Assembly: GCA_033762815.1 (NCBI GenBank)
Contig: JANRLF010000002.1
Location: forward strand, 62,001-126,000
DNA from: JANRLF01 sp033762815
GTDB lineage: Bacteria; Bacteroidota; Bacteroidia; Chitinophagales; CAIOSU01
Length of the DNA: 64,000 nt
Direction: 5' to 3'
Shown: positions 43,553 through 53,417 of the stretch, in pieces
Numbering within the stretch: the stretch's first letter is position 1
How the letters are laid out: each line of letters begins with the position of its first letter
Notes under the pieces: generated by a model
What the model was told of the DNA's origin: nothing
What the model saw: only the letters and a program-made list of their open reading frames with translations
The model's database searches: none
Position numbers and translations under genes: made by a program

Positions 43553-44883
43553 AAACTTACCTTATCAAAAATGCCCAAATCGTAAACGAAGGGAAAATAC
43601 TTTATGGCGATGTGCTGCTTAAAGGGGGTAGAATAGAAAAAATAGAGGGGATTATTGACGATTTGGGAGAAGAAATTGATGCTACTGGCCAATATCTTTT
43701 GCCGGGTGCCATTGATGACCAAGTCCATTTTCGGGAACCAGGCCTTACACATAAAGGAAATATCTATACCGAATCAAGGGCAGCAGTGGCTGGGGGCATT
43801 ACTTCTTATATGGAAATGCCCAATACCCAACCACCGGCACTTTCCCAAGCACTTTTAGCGGATAAATATGCTATTGCAACAGAAAGCTCTTTAGCCAATT
43901 ATTCGTTTTTTATGGGCACTTCCAACACCAACTATGAGGAAGTGATGAAAACCGATTTGGGCAATGTTTGCGGGTTGAAAATCTTTATGGGCTCCTCAAC
44001 GGGCAATTTATTGGTTGATGATGATAATACCCTCAGAAAGATTTTCGCCAATTTTCCTGGCTTGATTGCTACCCATTGCGAAGATGAGCAAACCATTAAG
44101 GATAACTTAGCAAAATATAGGAATGACTACGGTGCGGAAGAAATGCCCGCTAAAGTGCATCCCTTGATACGCAATAGCGAAGCTTGCTATAAATCATCGG
44201 CCTTTGCAGTGGGCATGGCAAAAGAATATGGCACCCGCTTGCATGTGTTGCATATATCTACCGCTATTGAAACGCAACTTTTCGATAACACCCTTCCTTT
44301 AGAAAAAAAACACATCACTGCCGAAGCATGTATCCATCATCTCTGGTTTACGGACGAGGATTATGCTGAAAAAGGTTTTTTCATCAAATGGAATCCCGCC
44401 ATTAAAACCGCCCACGATCGTACAGAAATATGGAACGCCTTGCTGGATGGTAGGATAGACGTGATTGCCACTGACCATGCCCCACATACTTATGAGGAAA
44501 AACTCAAACCTTATGAGCAAGCCTCCTCTGGCGGGCCACTGGTGCAACATGCTTTGGTGGCCATGATGGAAAAACACCGTCAGGGAAGGATTAGCCTAGA
44601 GCACATAGTGGAAAAAATGTGCCATAATCCTGCCATCCTTTTCCGCATACCTGAAAGGGGCTTTATCAGGGAAGGCTATAAGGCAGATTTGGTGCTGGTA
44701 AATCCCAACCAACCCTGGACGGTCAGTAATCAGAATATCCTATATAAATGCAAGTGGTCGCCTTTTGAAGGCCAGCAGTTCCATGCTGCTGTTACCCATA
44801 CTTGGGTGAGCGGTCACTTGGCTTATCGCAACGGGGCTTTCGACGAAAGCCGCTGGGGCGAGCGGTTGAGGTTTAGAAACTAA
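43549..44883 (+). CDS. pyrC: Dihydroorotase (class I type) with altered HxH motif
   Basis: A 444-residue amidohydrolase expected to close carbamoyl-aspartate to dihydroorotate in pyrimidine synthesis. Metal/active-site landmarks: Lys carboxylation site K144 (CGLKIFMGSSTG), H176 (IATHCED), H235 (LHVLHIST), catalytic D309 (IATDHAPHT) and substrate loop FREPG (61-65). The first zinc-binding motif, normally HxH, reads Q58-V-H60 (DDQVHFREPG), losing one ligand. The same DQVHFREPG form is, to my recollection, usual in Bacteroidota dihydroorotases, so this is more likely a lineage variant than a dead enzyme. Translationally coupled to pfkA. Confidence 0.88.
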   Translation: MKTYLIKNAQIVNEGKILYGDVLLKGGRIEKIEGIIDDLGEEIDATGQYLLPGAIDDQVHFREPGLTHKGNIYTESRAAVAGGITSYMEMPNTQPPALSQALLADKYAIATESSLANYSFFMGTSNTNYEEVMKTDLGNVCGLKIFMGSSTGNLLVDDDNTLRKIFANFPGLIATHCEDEQTIKDNLAKYRNDYGAEEMPAKVHPLIRNSEACYKSSAFAVGMAKEYGTRLHVLHISTAIETQLFDNTLPLEKKHITAEACIHHLWFTDEDYAEKGFFIKWNPAIKTAHDRTEIWNALLDGRIDVIATDHAPHTYEEKLKPYEQASSGGPLVQHALVAMMEKHRQGRISLEHIVEKMCHNPAILFRIPERGFIREGYKADLVLVNPNQPWTVSNQNILYKCKWSPFEGQQFHAAVTHTWVSGHLAYRNGAFDESRWGERLRFRN

Positions 44884-44919
44884 TGCAATTCACCTACCTT
44901 TACACTACAAACGAGAACT

Positions 44920-46548
44920 ATGCCCAAAGGTTTTTTTAATGTACCGATACCCGTAAACGAGCCAGTGAAAAGTTATGCTCCAGGCTCACCAGAACGTGCC
45001 GAGCTAAAGCAAATGCTGAAGAAGTTGAAAGAGGAATCAGTAGAAGTGCCCTTGATTATTGGCGGAAAGGAGATACGTACAGGCAATAAAGAGCCCATGC
45101 GCATGCCGCATGACCACCAACATATATTGGGCTATTACCACAAAGCGGGCAAGCAAGAGGTACAAGATGCCATCAATGCCGCTTTGGCCGCCAAAAAGCA
45201 GTGGGTGGAATTGAATTGGTATGACCGTGCCGCCATCTTTTTGAAAGCCGCAGAACTATTAGCGGGCCCCAGAAGGGCATGGCTGAATGGGGTGACCATG
45301 CTCAACCAATCAAAAAATGCTTTTCAGGCGGAAATAGATGCTGCCTGCGAGTTGATAGATTTTTTCCGTTTCAATGTGCATTACATGACGGAAATCTACC
45401 AACAACAGCCTATTTCTTCCCCGGGCGTATGGAATAGAATGGAGTACCGTCCATTGGAAGGTTTTGTGGTGGCCATTACACCGTTTAATTTTACAAGCAT
45501 AGGGGGCAACCTGCCCACGGCACCTGCACTGATGGGCAATACCGTGGTATGGAAGCCTGCATCTACTGCTGTATATTCTGCTTGGGTCATTATGCAGATA
45601 TTGAAGGAGGCTGGGCTGCCTGATGGGGTAATTAATTTAGTGGCCAGCGATGGCCGCACCATTGGCGATACGGTATTTTCCCACCCTGATTTTACGGGTG
45701 TCCATTTCACGGGCTCCACGGGTACTTTCAACCAAATGTGGAAGACAATAGGGGAAAACATGAGCAACTATAAAACCTATCCCCGAATTGTAGGCGAAAC
45801 CGGAGGAAAGGATTTTGTGGTGGCACATCCTTCCGCCAATCCCATTGCATTGGCAACTGCCTTGTCCCGTGGGGCTTTCGAATATCAAGGGCAAAAGTGT
45901 TCTGCCGCTTCCAGGGCTTATGTGCCACAAAGCTTATGGCCTGAGGTAAGTGAACGCTTGAAAACTGATTTGAAATCGTTCAGGATGGGGCCAGTGGATG
46001 ATTTCCGCAACTTTATCAATGCCGTAATTGACGAAAAATCCTTTGACAAAATCACTTCTTATATAGCCTCGGCTAAAGAAAGCGGAGAAGAAATTGTGGC
46101 AGGCGGCAATTTCGATAAGAGCAAGGGGTATTTTATAGAGCCAACCGTTATTAGGGTAAACAACCCGGGTTATGTCACTATGTGCGAGGAATTGTTCGGT
46201 CCGGTATTGACGGTATATGTTTATGAAGACGCCAAGTTTGAAGAAACTTTGGACATTGTTAACACCACTTCTCCCTATGGTTTAACGGGAGCTTTTTTCG
46301 CCCAAGATAGATATGTTATTGAGAAGGCTGCGGATAAGCTTAAAGATGCCGCTGGCAACTTTTACATTAATGATAAGCCCACTGGGGCAGTGGTGGGCCA
46401 GCAGCCTTTTGGCGGTGCTAGGGCCTCAGGTACTAATGATAAGGCAGGTTCCTACCTTAACTTATTGCGTTGGGTTTCGGCACGTTCTATCAAAGAGACC
46501 TTTGTGCCACCAGTAGATTACCGCTATCCATTTATGGCAGAGGAATGA
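44920..46548 (+). CDS. pruA: L-glutamate gamma-semialdehyde (1-pyrroline-5-carboxylate) dehydrogenase
   Basis: A 542-residue NAD-dependent aldehyde dehydrogenase that oxidises glutamate semialdehyde from proline breakdown to glutamate. Catalytic residues are E293 (GETGGKDF) and C327 (GQKCSAASR). AITPFNFTSIGGNLPTAPALMGNTVVWKP is the NAD-binding and oxyanion segment of P5CDH, and ANAA-type C-terminal motif YINDKPTGAVVGQQPFGGARASGTNDKAG is specific to the family. Stand-alone form, not fused to proline dehydrogenase. Its stop overlaps the nadC start. Confidence 0.96.
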   Translation: MPKGFFNVPIPVNEPVKSYAPGSPERAELKQMLKKLKEESVEVPLIIGGKEIRTGNKEPMRMPHDHQHILGYYHKAGKQEVQDAINAALAAKKQWVELNWYDRAAIFLKAAELLAGPRRAWLNGVTMLNQSKNAFQAEIDAACELIDFFRFNVHYMTEIYQQQPISSPGVWNRMEYRPLEGFVVAITPFNFTSIGGNLPTAPALMGNTVVWKPASTAVYSAWVIMQILKEAGLPDGVINLVASDGRTIGDTVFSHPDFTGVHFTGSTGTFNQMWKTIGENMSNYKTYPRIVGETGGKDFVVAHPSANPIALATALSRGAFEYQGQKCSAASRAYVPQSLWPEVSERLKTDLKSFRMGPVDDFRNFINAVIDEKSFDKITSYIASAKESGEEIVAGGNFDKSKGYFIEPTVIRVNNPGYVTMCEELFGPVLTVYVYEDAKFEETLDIVNTTSPYGLTGAFFAQDRYVIEKAADKLKDAAGNFYINDKPTGAVVGQQPFGGARASGTNDKAGSYLNLLRWVSARSIKETFVPPVDYRYPFMAEE

Positions 46549-47393
46549 TTATGTCGCCTTTTACTATTGAGCAATTTGTAAAATTGGCATTGCAGGAAGA
46601 TATCCGCGATGGCGACCATAGCTCTTTGGCCTGCATAGCTGCCGATAAGCAATCGAGAGCAAGGTTGTTGGTAAAAGATGAAGGTATATTGGCTGGAATT
46701 GAAGTAGCGATTGAGGTTTTCCGGCAAGTAGACACTAGTTTACAAGTAGTGGTGTTATTGCAGGATGGTACCCCTGTAAAACACGGTGATGTAGCTTTTA
46801 CCGTTCATGGCAATGCCCGCTCCATTCTACAAGCCGAACGTTTGGTACTCAACATAATGCAGCGGATGAGCGGTATCGCGACGGTGACCCACAAGTATAT
46901 GGATGCTGTAAAAGGCTACCCTGCTAAAGTGCTTGACACCAGAAAAACAACCCCTTTGCTCCGCTATTTCGAAAAATGGGCCGTGCGTATTGGTGGTGGG
47001 CAAAATCACAGGTTTGGTCTGTTCGATATGATTATGATTAAGGACAACCATATTGATTTTGCGGGCGGAATAACACCTGCCATTAAGGCCGCAAACGAAT
47101 ACATTCGTAGTAAGCAGCTTGATTTAAAAATAGAAATAGAAGCCCGCAATTTGGATGCAGTAAAGGAAATACTGGCCATAGGCGGTGTGCAGCGCATAAT
47201 GCTTGACAATTTTACCCCAGCAGCCGCAAAAGAAGCTGTTGATTTGATTGCAGGGCAATATGAAACGGAGATTTCTGGGGGCATCAATCTGGATACCATC
47301 GCTAGTTATGCAGCCAGCGGGGCTGATTACATTTCCGTAGGGGCTCTTACCCATTCGGTAAAAAGCCTTGACCTTAGCCTAAAGGCATACTGA
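46545..47393 (+). CDS. nadC: Nicotinate-nucleotide pyrophosphorylase (carboxylating)
   Basis: A 282-residue enzyme converting quinolinate and PRPP to nicotinate mononucleotide in NAD synthesis. Quinolinate/PRPP-binding segments: ALQEDIRDGDHSS, NIMQRMSGIAT, DTRKTTPLLRYFEKWAV, GGGQNHRFGLFDMIMIKDNHI, EIEARNLDAV, MLDNFTP and SGGINLDTI. The ATG at 46545 overlaps the pruA stop (ATGA); a second ATG at 46551 is equally plausible and only two codons shorter. The stop codon directly abuts the stop of the convergent acylase gene with no base between. Confidence 0.96.
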   Translation: MIMSPFTIEQFVKLALQEDIRDGDHSSLACIAADKQSRARLLVKDEGILAGIEVAIEVFRQVDTSLQVVVLLQDGTPVKHGDVAFTVHGNARSILQAERLVLNIMQRMSGIATVTHKYMDAVKGYPAKVLDTRKTTPLLRYFEKWAVRIGGGQNHRFGLFDMIMIKDNHIDFAGGITPAIKAANEYIRSKQLDLKIEIEARNLDAVKEILAIGGVQRIMLDNFTPAAAKEAVDLIAGQYETEISGGINLDTIASYAASGADYISVGALTHSVKSLDLSLKAY

Positions 47394-49460
47394 TTATTTA
47401 GGCTGATACACCCTTTCCGCGTTTTTCAACACGGTGGCTTTATCTAAAGGCATTTGCTTATACTCCCTATTGCAGAACATTTCCATTTGGTCGGTATAAT
47501 GTGGGCTGTCCTTACGGTCAGATGCGCCATAGGCATTTACGCTGCTTATTTCAGCACCATTCTTCCCAAATCGGGCTATTTGGATGTATCCATCGCCGCC
47601 CACTATTCTATAGATACCCTTCTTTTTGTCGTACAGCTTGGCATCTTGCGCGCGGGGCACTTCCCTTAACCCATCGGCGGGAAAGCTTTTATCGCCACGA
47701 ATGAGGCGTTGCACTTCTCCTAGCGCAATGTCAATGGTGCCGTGGGTTTTCAGCATAAATTTCTTTGCCCACCTAATAGCTTCTACCAATTCAGCTTCTT
47801 CTACCGGCTTTAAGCGAATCATCAACAGCGCAAATGGTGCATCGGCTTGCAAGCGTAAATAATCATGCACTATCATGGCTAGTGCCGCATCTTTATTATC
47901 GGCCCCACCTTGTAGGTTCCAGTGCTTTAGTTTTTGTATGGCATCGGCAATGTCAGGATATTTGGCAGTGTCCAATTCAAACATTTTTTTGAAATGCGCC
48001 ATATAAGTACCGTTGGCAGAATATCCTGTATTGTACTTTACTTCCTTAAGATATGCTTCTGTAAAGGGGCCTTCCTGCTTTGATAGCAAATATTCAAATT
48101 GATCGCCTCTGTTGTACATAAATCGCTGCAAGCCTGGAAAGTCGCCGCTCCACTCGCACTCGTCGCCAGTACATTGCAGCGGGGTGTTATTGGCATTGAA
48201 AACATAACCGCAGTCAGGATTCTCGACATGCGGCATTTGTTTGTAGGCTAAAATGGTGTCCCATTTGTAAGCCGAAGTATTGGCCTTAATGGGCATGGTC
48301 CAGTCCAATTTTGGATTTCTCGCTGGTATTTTCCCGCCTGAATGCAACATGATATTGCCATCTGCATCAGCATAAATAATATTGAACAAGGGCACCGATT
48401 GCATGCTGATAGCTTTTTGGAAAGTGGCAAAGTCAGTAGCCTTGTTCATTTTAAACCACTGCTCCGCAGCTTTAATATCCATATAGCCCGGAAAACGGAA
48501 TGCAAAATATCCCTGCTTAGTTTTTAAAACAGGACCATACTCACATACTTGATACTTTTTCTTCACCGGTATTTTTATGCCCGCCAATTTTACTTTTAGC
48601 TTGGCCTTCTTGATGGTGAAATCTCTCCAACTGCCATCGTATTTGTATTGCTTTTTGTTAGCAGGGTTGGTTTCCAATTGATATATATCGCCAAAATTGT
48701 GATAATTGGTTGTGTGTGCCCACCCTAAGCGTTCATTGCTTCCCACAAAAATGGATATCCCTCCCGGAAACAATCCCCCAACAATGTTCCAGCCCTCTTC
48801 GCTACATAGGTGGGCTTCGTACCATGCCATCCTGCCTTCAATGGGTTGGTGGGAGTTAATGACCAAATATCCTTTTCCATCCACCATTTTTTTGGGAGCC
48901 ACGGCTACAGCGTTACTGCCTACGTCATTAGGGGCATAGTATTCTTGTATCTTATTGTCCTTTACGGCTTTTAAGGCCATGCCTAGCCCAGCCATCAAGG
49001 CCGTATTCATGGTATAGCCTTTAATGATATCTTGTCCAGTAACTGGGAATGATTTTTTTCTGAGCACCTCATTGCTATGCGCAGCGGCATAAGCATTGAT
49101 GCCTTGAACGTAGCCTTCCAACACTTTTCTAAATGCTGGACTCAAATCTTTTTCATAGCGGGCTTCCACTAAACTATCCACTGACAGAAACTGCATGGCA
49201 AAGTCAAACAACACCCCGTCGGTACCTTCCACACCACCCAACATATTTTTGGCAGGCAAAAAACTGAGCTGAATATCCCTAAAATTGTCCTCACAATGTG
49301 CCCAAGCAAGCCCATAAGCCACCTCGGCATCAGTGGGTGCAAAAATATGTGGTACCCCAAAACTGTCGCGAGCTATGGTGATGCGGCTAGCATCAATAGT
49401 TTGACCGAACGATACAAAGGGGAACAAAAAGAAAATGAGCGCAAATATAAGGGTGGGCAT
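47394..49460 (-). CDS. Penicillin-acylase-family N-terminal-nucleophile hydrolase
   Basis: A 688-residue exported hydrolase. Signal peptide 1-20 (VSFGQ); alpha-subunit region to ~181; then the autocleavage/nucleophile site DVG-SNAVAVAP with S182 predicted as the beta-chain N-terminal nucleophile. Beta-subunit landmarks are SHQPIEGRMAWYEAHL, GGLFPGGISIFVGSNERLGWAHTTN and FNANNTP. Family members hydrolyse amides such as penicillins, N-acyl-homoserine lactones or other acylated amino compounds; the substrate cannot be told from sequence. The ATG at 49460 starts the signal peptide; an upstream TTG would add 18 residues before it. Divergent from the AsmA-like gene. Confidence 0.9.
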   Translation of the reverse strand: MPTLIFALIFFLFPFVSFGQTIDASRITIARDSFGVPHIFAPTDAEVAYGLAWAHCEDNFRDIQLSFLPAKNMLGGVEGTDGVLFDFAMQFLSVDSLVEARYEKDLSPAFRKVLEGYVQGINAYAAAHSNEVLRKKSFPVTGQDIIKGYTMNTALMAGLGMALKAVKDNKIQEYYAPNDVGSNAVAVAPKKMVDGKGYLVINSHQPIEGRMAWYEAHLCSEEGWNIVGGLFPGGISIFVGSNERLGWAHTTNYHNFGDIYQLETNPANKKQYKYDGSWRDFTIKKAKLKVKLAGIKIPVKKKYQVCEYGPVLKTKQGYFAFRFPGYMDIKAAEQWFKMNKATDFATFQKAISMQSVPLFNIIYADADGNIMLHSGGKIPARNPKLDWTMPIKANTSAYKWDTILAYKQMPHVENPDCGYVFNANNTPLQCTGDECEWSGDFPGLQRFMYNRGDQFEYLLSKQEGPFTEAYLKEVKYNTGYSANGTYMAHFKKMFELDTAKYPDIADAIQKLKHWNLQGGADNKDAALAMIVHDYLRLQADAPFALLMIRLKPVEEAELVEAIRWAKKFMLKTHGTIDIALGEVQRLIRGDKSFPADGLREVPRAQDAKLYDKKKGIYRIVGGDGYIQIARFGKNGAEISSVNAYGASDRKDSPHYTDQMEMFCNREYKQMPLDKATVLKNAERVYQPK

Positions 49461-49640
49461 AACTGGTTTTGGTCTATTGATGCCGAAATTAAGATGCTGG
49501 TTGCTTGCAAACAAAATATGTGATAAAGGATTATTCCAATGATAGTCAAGAAAATGCAGATTTCCACGTGATAAGCAAAGTTGATAACCTACTTTAGCTA
49601 GCTGGCTAATTCTTTATAGCTTAGCAATGAAATTGAATAT

Positions 49641-52256
49641 ATGGGCAACGATGAACAGTTTGTAGCACCCAATGGGCAGCCATCCACCCCGCAGTATAGC
49701 CAGCCAGCACCTAAGAAAAAAAGGCGATGGCTCAGGAATAGTTTGTTGATTTTGTTAGGCTTGTTCCTGTTAATCCTAACCGCAGGGGTGGTCTTTTCTT
49801 TCATTTACGGAAAAGACATTGAACAAAGGCTTGTAAAGGAGTTGAATAAAAATCTAAAGACAGAAGTACAAATCAATGGCCCAATCAATTTTTCCGTGTT
49901 TTCCTATTTTCCCAATGCCTCTCTTCAAATTGAAGATATTGTGGTAAAAGGCAGTACCGGCCAAAAAAATGATACGCTTTTGAAAGCTGGTAGTCTCTAT
50001 CTGCTGATGAATATCTTCGATATCATTGACCAAAATTGGAATATCAAAAGTATTGTGCTAAAGGACGGTTCTTTGAACATGCTAAAGCTCGCCAATGGCA
50101 AAACCAACTTTGAGGTTTTTGAGGAAACCAATACCAAGGATAGCACCAATTTTTTGGTAAGCATTACTGAAGCCACTTTTGATAATATCAATATCCGCTA
50201 TCAGGACAAAGCCGCTGCCATGGATATACAGTTGGCCTTGGAGGAAGTTTCTTTGGAAGGCAATTTCAGCCCTAAAGAACTGGCCATTAAAACAGAGGGT
50301 AGCTTTACTACACGCACTATCCAAATGAAGGGCATTGATTATGGAAAAGATAGGAAGGTGAGCCTGGCTGGCAGTTTAAAGATAAATCCAGGCAGCAATA
50401 AATACACCGTGGAGAGTGAAAACATATTTATTGCAGACAATCACTTTTCCGTCAACGGAACGGTCACTTCGCCCAAAGATATGGTGGATTTGGATTTGCG
50501 CATGAAGGGCATTGACCTTTCATTGAACGGTTTGCTTAAACTATTTCCTGAAGAGTATGCTTCTCAATGGGATGATTACGATGCATCGGGCAAAATACAA
50601 TTTGACGTAAGTGTAAAGGGAGTGCTTTCCAAAAGCCAGAACCCCCAGGTGCAGATATTGTACAAGGTGGATAAAACCAATATCCGTTACGAAAAGTTAT
50701 CCAAAGACATTCGCAACCTTTCCTTTGAAGGCTCTTATACCAACGGGCCTCAGCATAACCTGGCCAGTTCAAAAATCATTGTGAAGGATTTAAATGCATA
50801 TCTAGGTGAACACCCCTTTTATCTGCAAATGGAGCTGCGGAATATGGAAAACCCTAACCTTAAGCTGGAATTGGACGGTAGCCTTGATTTGGCATTTGTT
50901 GACCCCTTGCTACCCGATTCGATAGGCATAGAAGATTTGGACGGCACTATTGAAGTAGATAAACTGACTTACAATGGCCTATTGAGCGACCTACAGCCCA
51001 ATACCCAATCCATCCCTGACTTGAAAGGGGAGTTTATATTCAAGGATGTTTCCTTCAATTATCTTGAAAAGAAAACTTCCATTAGCAAAGGTAGTCTTAG
51101 ATTGAGCCCATGGAGCATTGCCATGGACGATATCAATTTGAAAATTGCCGAAAGCGACTTAAAATTGAATGGCACCGTGCAAGATTGGAAGGGATATACT
51201 TACAATTTACTGTCTGAAACACCACAAGCATCAAAACCCATTGTATTGAGCCTTAGGGCTGAATCGGACAACCTAGCATTAGAAAACCTGCCCTTTTTTA
51301 CAACGAAGCAAGAAGCAACAACCAAAAGCGGTCACAAAACTGATTTTAGCTACCTTTTGAACATGACCGGCAGCATTGGCCTAAAAGCCAACAAACTAAG
51401 CTATGATAAGTTTGAGGCAAATACAGTAAATGGCAGCCTTACTTTCGAGCCCGGAAAATTGCAGATACAGAACATTGCCATGAAAACCATGGATGGCAAT
51501 TTTCAAATGAATGGGACCTTGAGCGGTAACCAAGAGGCAGCCGAGGCTTTGCTCACTATAAGAGGGGTAAACCTAGATGTTAGCAAAATGCTGTACCAAT
51601 TGAACGAATTGGGCCAAACCGAACTGACCAGTAAAAACATTAGGGGCAAATTGATTACCACCATCAAACTGCATCTGTTTTGGCATAATGGCGAATTGGA
51701 TACCCAAAGGCTTTACACTTTGGCAGATATCAGGATTGAGAATGGCGCAGTTGTTGACTATGAGGCCTTGAAAAGCCTTTCCAAATTCATTGACTTGGAT
51801 GAATTGAAAGAGGTGAAGTTTTCCACCCTACAAAATCAAATAGAGATAAAAGACGGAGTAATCACAGTGCCGCAAATGATTATCAAGTCGAGCGCATTGA
51901 ATTTGGGCTTATCAGGTACCCATAATTTCGATAACCAAATCGATTACCGCATCATGATTAACTTTTACGATATTCTTGCGGGGAAAATCAAGAAGAAAAA
52001 AATAGATAAGAACAATTATGAGGTAGTGGATGAAAAGAGCTTCAATTTCTTCATATCCATGAAAGGGCCATTGGACAACCCAGTTATAAAATATGACAAA
52101 CAGGGCGTGAAGGAACGGTTCAAATCGCAAGGCAGTGAAATTAAAAATGCCATTCGCGGCGTTTACGATGAGTATAATAAAGAAAAAGAGGAGCGTGACT
52201 GGGACGTACAGGACGACCCCGTATTCCTTGATTGGGAAGAGCAAACGCCCAAATAG
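49641..52256 (+). CDS. AsmA-family inner-membrane-anchored protein
   Basis: An 871-residue protein: a short Pro/Gln-rich cytoplasmic tail with a KKKRR stop, one membrane helix (~33-55) and a very long periplasmic beta-rich region. The start of that region (GKDIEQRLVKELNKNLKTEVQINGPINFSVFSYFPNASLQIEDI) is the AsmA N-terminal domain. The C-terminal ~150 residues (LNLGLSGTHNFDNQIDYRIMINF) form the AsmA_2/DUF3971-like end with strand repeats. AsmA-like proteins are bridge-like factors for phospholipid transport between membranes; the same role is inferred here. It is followed 6 bp later by a histidine kinase gene. Confidence 0.87.
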   Translation: MGNDEQFVAPNGQPSTPQYSQPAPKKKRRWLRNSLLILLGLFLLILTAGVVFSFIYGKDIEQRLVKELNKNLKTEVQINGPINFSVFSYFPNASLQIEDIVVKGSTGQKNDTLLKAGSLYLLMNIFDIIDQNWNIKSIVLKDGSLNMLKLANGKTNFEVFEETNTKDSTNFLVSITEATFDNINIRYQDKAAAMDIQLALEEVSLEGNFSPKELAIKTEGSFTTRTIQMKGIDYGKDRKVSLAGSLKINPGSNKYTVESENIFIADNHFSVNGTVTSPKDMVDLDLRMKGIDLSLNGLLKLFPEEYASQWDDYDASGKIQFDVSVKGVLSKSQNPQVQILYKVDKTNIRYEKLSKDIRNLSFEGSYTNGPQHNLASSKIIVKDLNAYLGEHPFYLQMELRNMENPNLKLELDGSLDLAFVDPLLPDSIGIEDLDGTIEVDKLTYNGLLSDLQPNTQSIPDLKGEFIFKDVSFNYLEKKTSISKGSLRLSPWSIAMDDINLKIAESDLKLNGTVQDWKGYTYNLLSETPQASKPIVLSLRAESDNLALENLPFFTTKQEATTKSGHKTDFSYLLNMTGSIGLKANKLSYDKFEANTVNGSLTFEPGKLQIQNIAMKTMDGNFQMNGTLSGNQEAAEALLTIRGVNLDVSKMLYQLNELGQTELTSKNIRGKLITTIKLHLFWHNGELDTQRLYTLADIRIENGAVVDYEALKSLSKFIDLDELKEVKFSTLQNQIEIKDGVITVPQMIIKSSALNLGLSGTHNFDNQIDYRIMINFYDILAGKIKKKKIDKNNYEVVDEKSFNFFISMKGPLDNPVIKYDKQGVKERFKSQGSEIKNAIRGVYDEYNKEKEERDWDVQDDPVFLDWEEQTPK

Positions 52257-52262
52257 GCAGGT

Positions 52263-53417
52263 ATGAACCTATACGAGCAAAACGCCAGGGTAAAAATCGT
52301 TTTTCTGATAGCGGGGCTGCTGATAGTTGTAGCATCGGTGGTGTACACCAATATCATTTCAAAAAGACTTGCGGAGCAGGAGAAAAAGAAAGTAGCTTTA
52401 TGGGCCAATGCTTACCGCAACCTGAACCAAGCCAATGAGAATACTGACCTTGGCTTTCTGTTCGAAGTAATCAAAGAAAATGAAACGGTACCGGTCATTC
52501 TTACTGATTCCGAAGGCTCTGTTTTGTCTTGGCGCAATTTCGATTCCGTTAGGGTGAAAAAAGATACTACCTATCTCAAGCGGCAGCTTGTTCAAATGAA
52601 AAAGGATAAAGAGCCTCTTGAGATTGAGGTAGCTCCTGGTGTGGTCAACTACATTTATTACAAAGATTCTTATCCCTTGGTGCAGTTGCGTACCTATCCA
52701 TTTGTGCAACTGGGCATTATTGTGGTATTCATTGGGCTGGCCTACATTACCTTAATGACTTCCAAAACTGCCGAGCAAAACCGCGTGTGGGTGGGCATGG
52801 CAAAAGAAACAGCGCACCAACTGGGCACGCCCATTTCTTCACTAACCGCTTGGGTGGAGTTTATTAAGGAGACTGGCTTAAAGAACGATGACAATGGGCA
52901 AATGGCCGCTGAGCTGGAGAAGGACGTAAACCGCTTGGCATTGATAGCGGATAGGTTTTCCAAAATTGGCTCCAAACCATCGTTGGAATCTAAAAATGTG
53001 TACGAGTACCTCAATAAGTCCATGGATTATATTAAGCGCAGGGCATCGCAACAAGTAGCTTTTAAGCTGGAAGGCGATACCATGGCCGAGGCGCAAATGA
53101 ACGTAGCCTTGTTTGATTGGGTGATAGAAAACTTATTGAAAAACGCCTTGGATGCCATGAATGGGCTAGGGGCCATAACGGTGAAGGTATCCAAAGAAGA
53201 TGCAAAGGTGATTATCGATATAGCCGATACGGGCAAGGGCATACCAAAGTCGAAGTTCAAAACGGTTTTCCAACCTGGCTATAGTACTAAGAAAAGGGGC
53301 TGGGGCTTAGGTCTTACCCTCACCAAGCGAATCATAGAGAATTATCATTCAGGCAGAATTTTTGTAAAGGAATCAAGCCCTGAAGGCACCACATTTAGAA
53401 TAATACTACCTGCTTGA
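52263..53417 (+). CDS. Membrane sensor histidine kinase
   Basis: A 384-residue kinase with two membrane helices (~12-32 and ~148-166) enclosing a ~115-residue extracytoplasmic sensor. The HisKA motif is AKETAHQLGTPISSLTAW with phospho-accepting H185, followed by an HATPase_c domain (N-box NLLKNALDAM, DTGKGIPKSKF, GWGLGLTLTKRI). There is no response regulator next to it. Its position between asmA-like and yceI genes, with 6-bp and overlapping junctions, suggests an envelope-stress input, but this is inferred from neighbours alone. ATG start. Confidence 0.93.
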   Translation: MNLYEQNARVKIVFLIAGLLIVVASVVYTNIISKRLAEQEKKKVALWANAYRNLNQANENTDLGFLFEVIKENETVPVILTDSEGSVLSWRNFDSVRVKKDTTYLKRQLVQMKKDKEPLEIEVAPGVVNYIYYKDSYPLVQLRTYPFVQLGIIVVFIGLAYITLMTSKTAEQNRVWVGMAKETAHQLGTPISSLTAWVEFIKETGLKNDDNGQMAAELEKDVNRLALIADRFSKIGSKPSLESKNVYEYLNKSMDYIKRRASQQVAFKLEGDTMAEAQMNVALFDWVIENLLKNALDAMNGLGAITVKVSKEDAKVIIDIADTGKGIPKSKFKTVFQPGYSTKKRGWGLGLTLTKRIIENYHSGRIFVKESSPEGTTFRIILPA

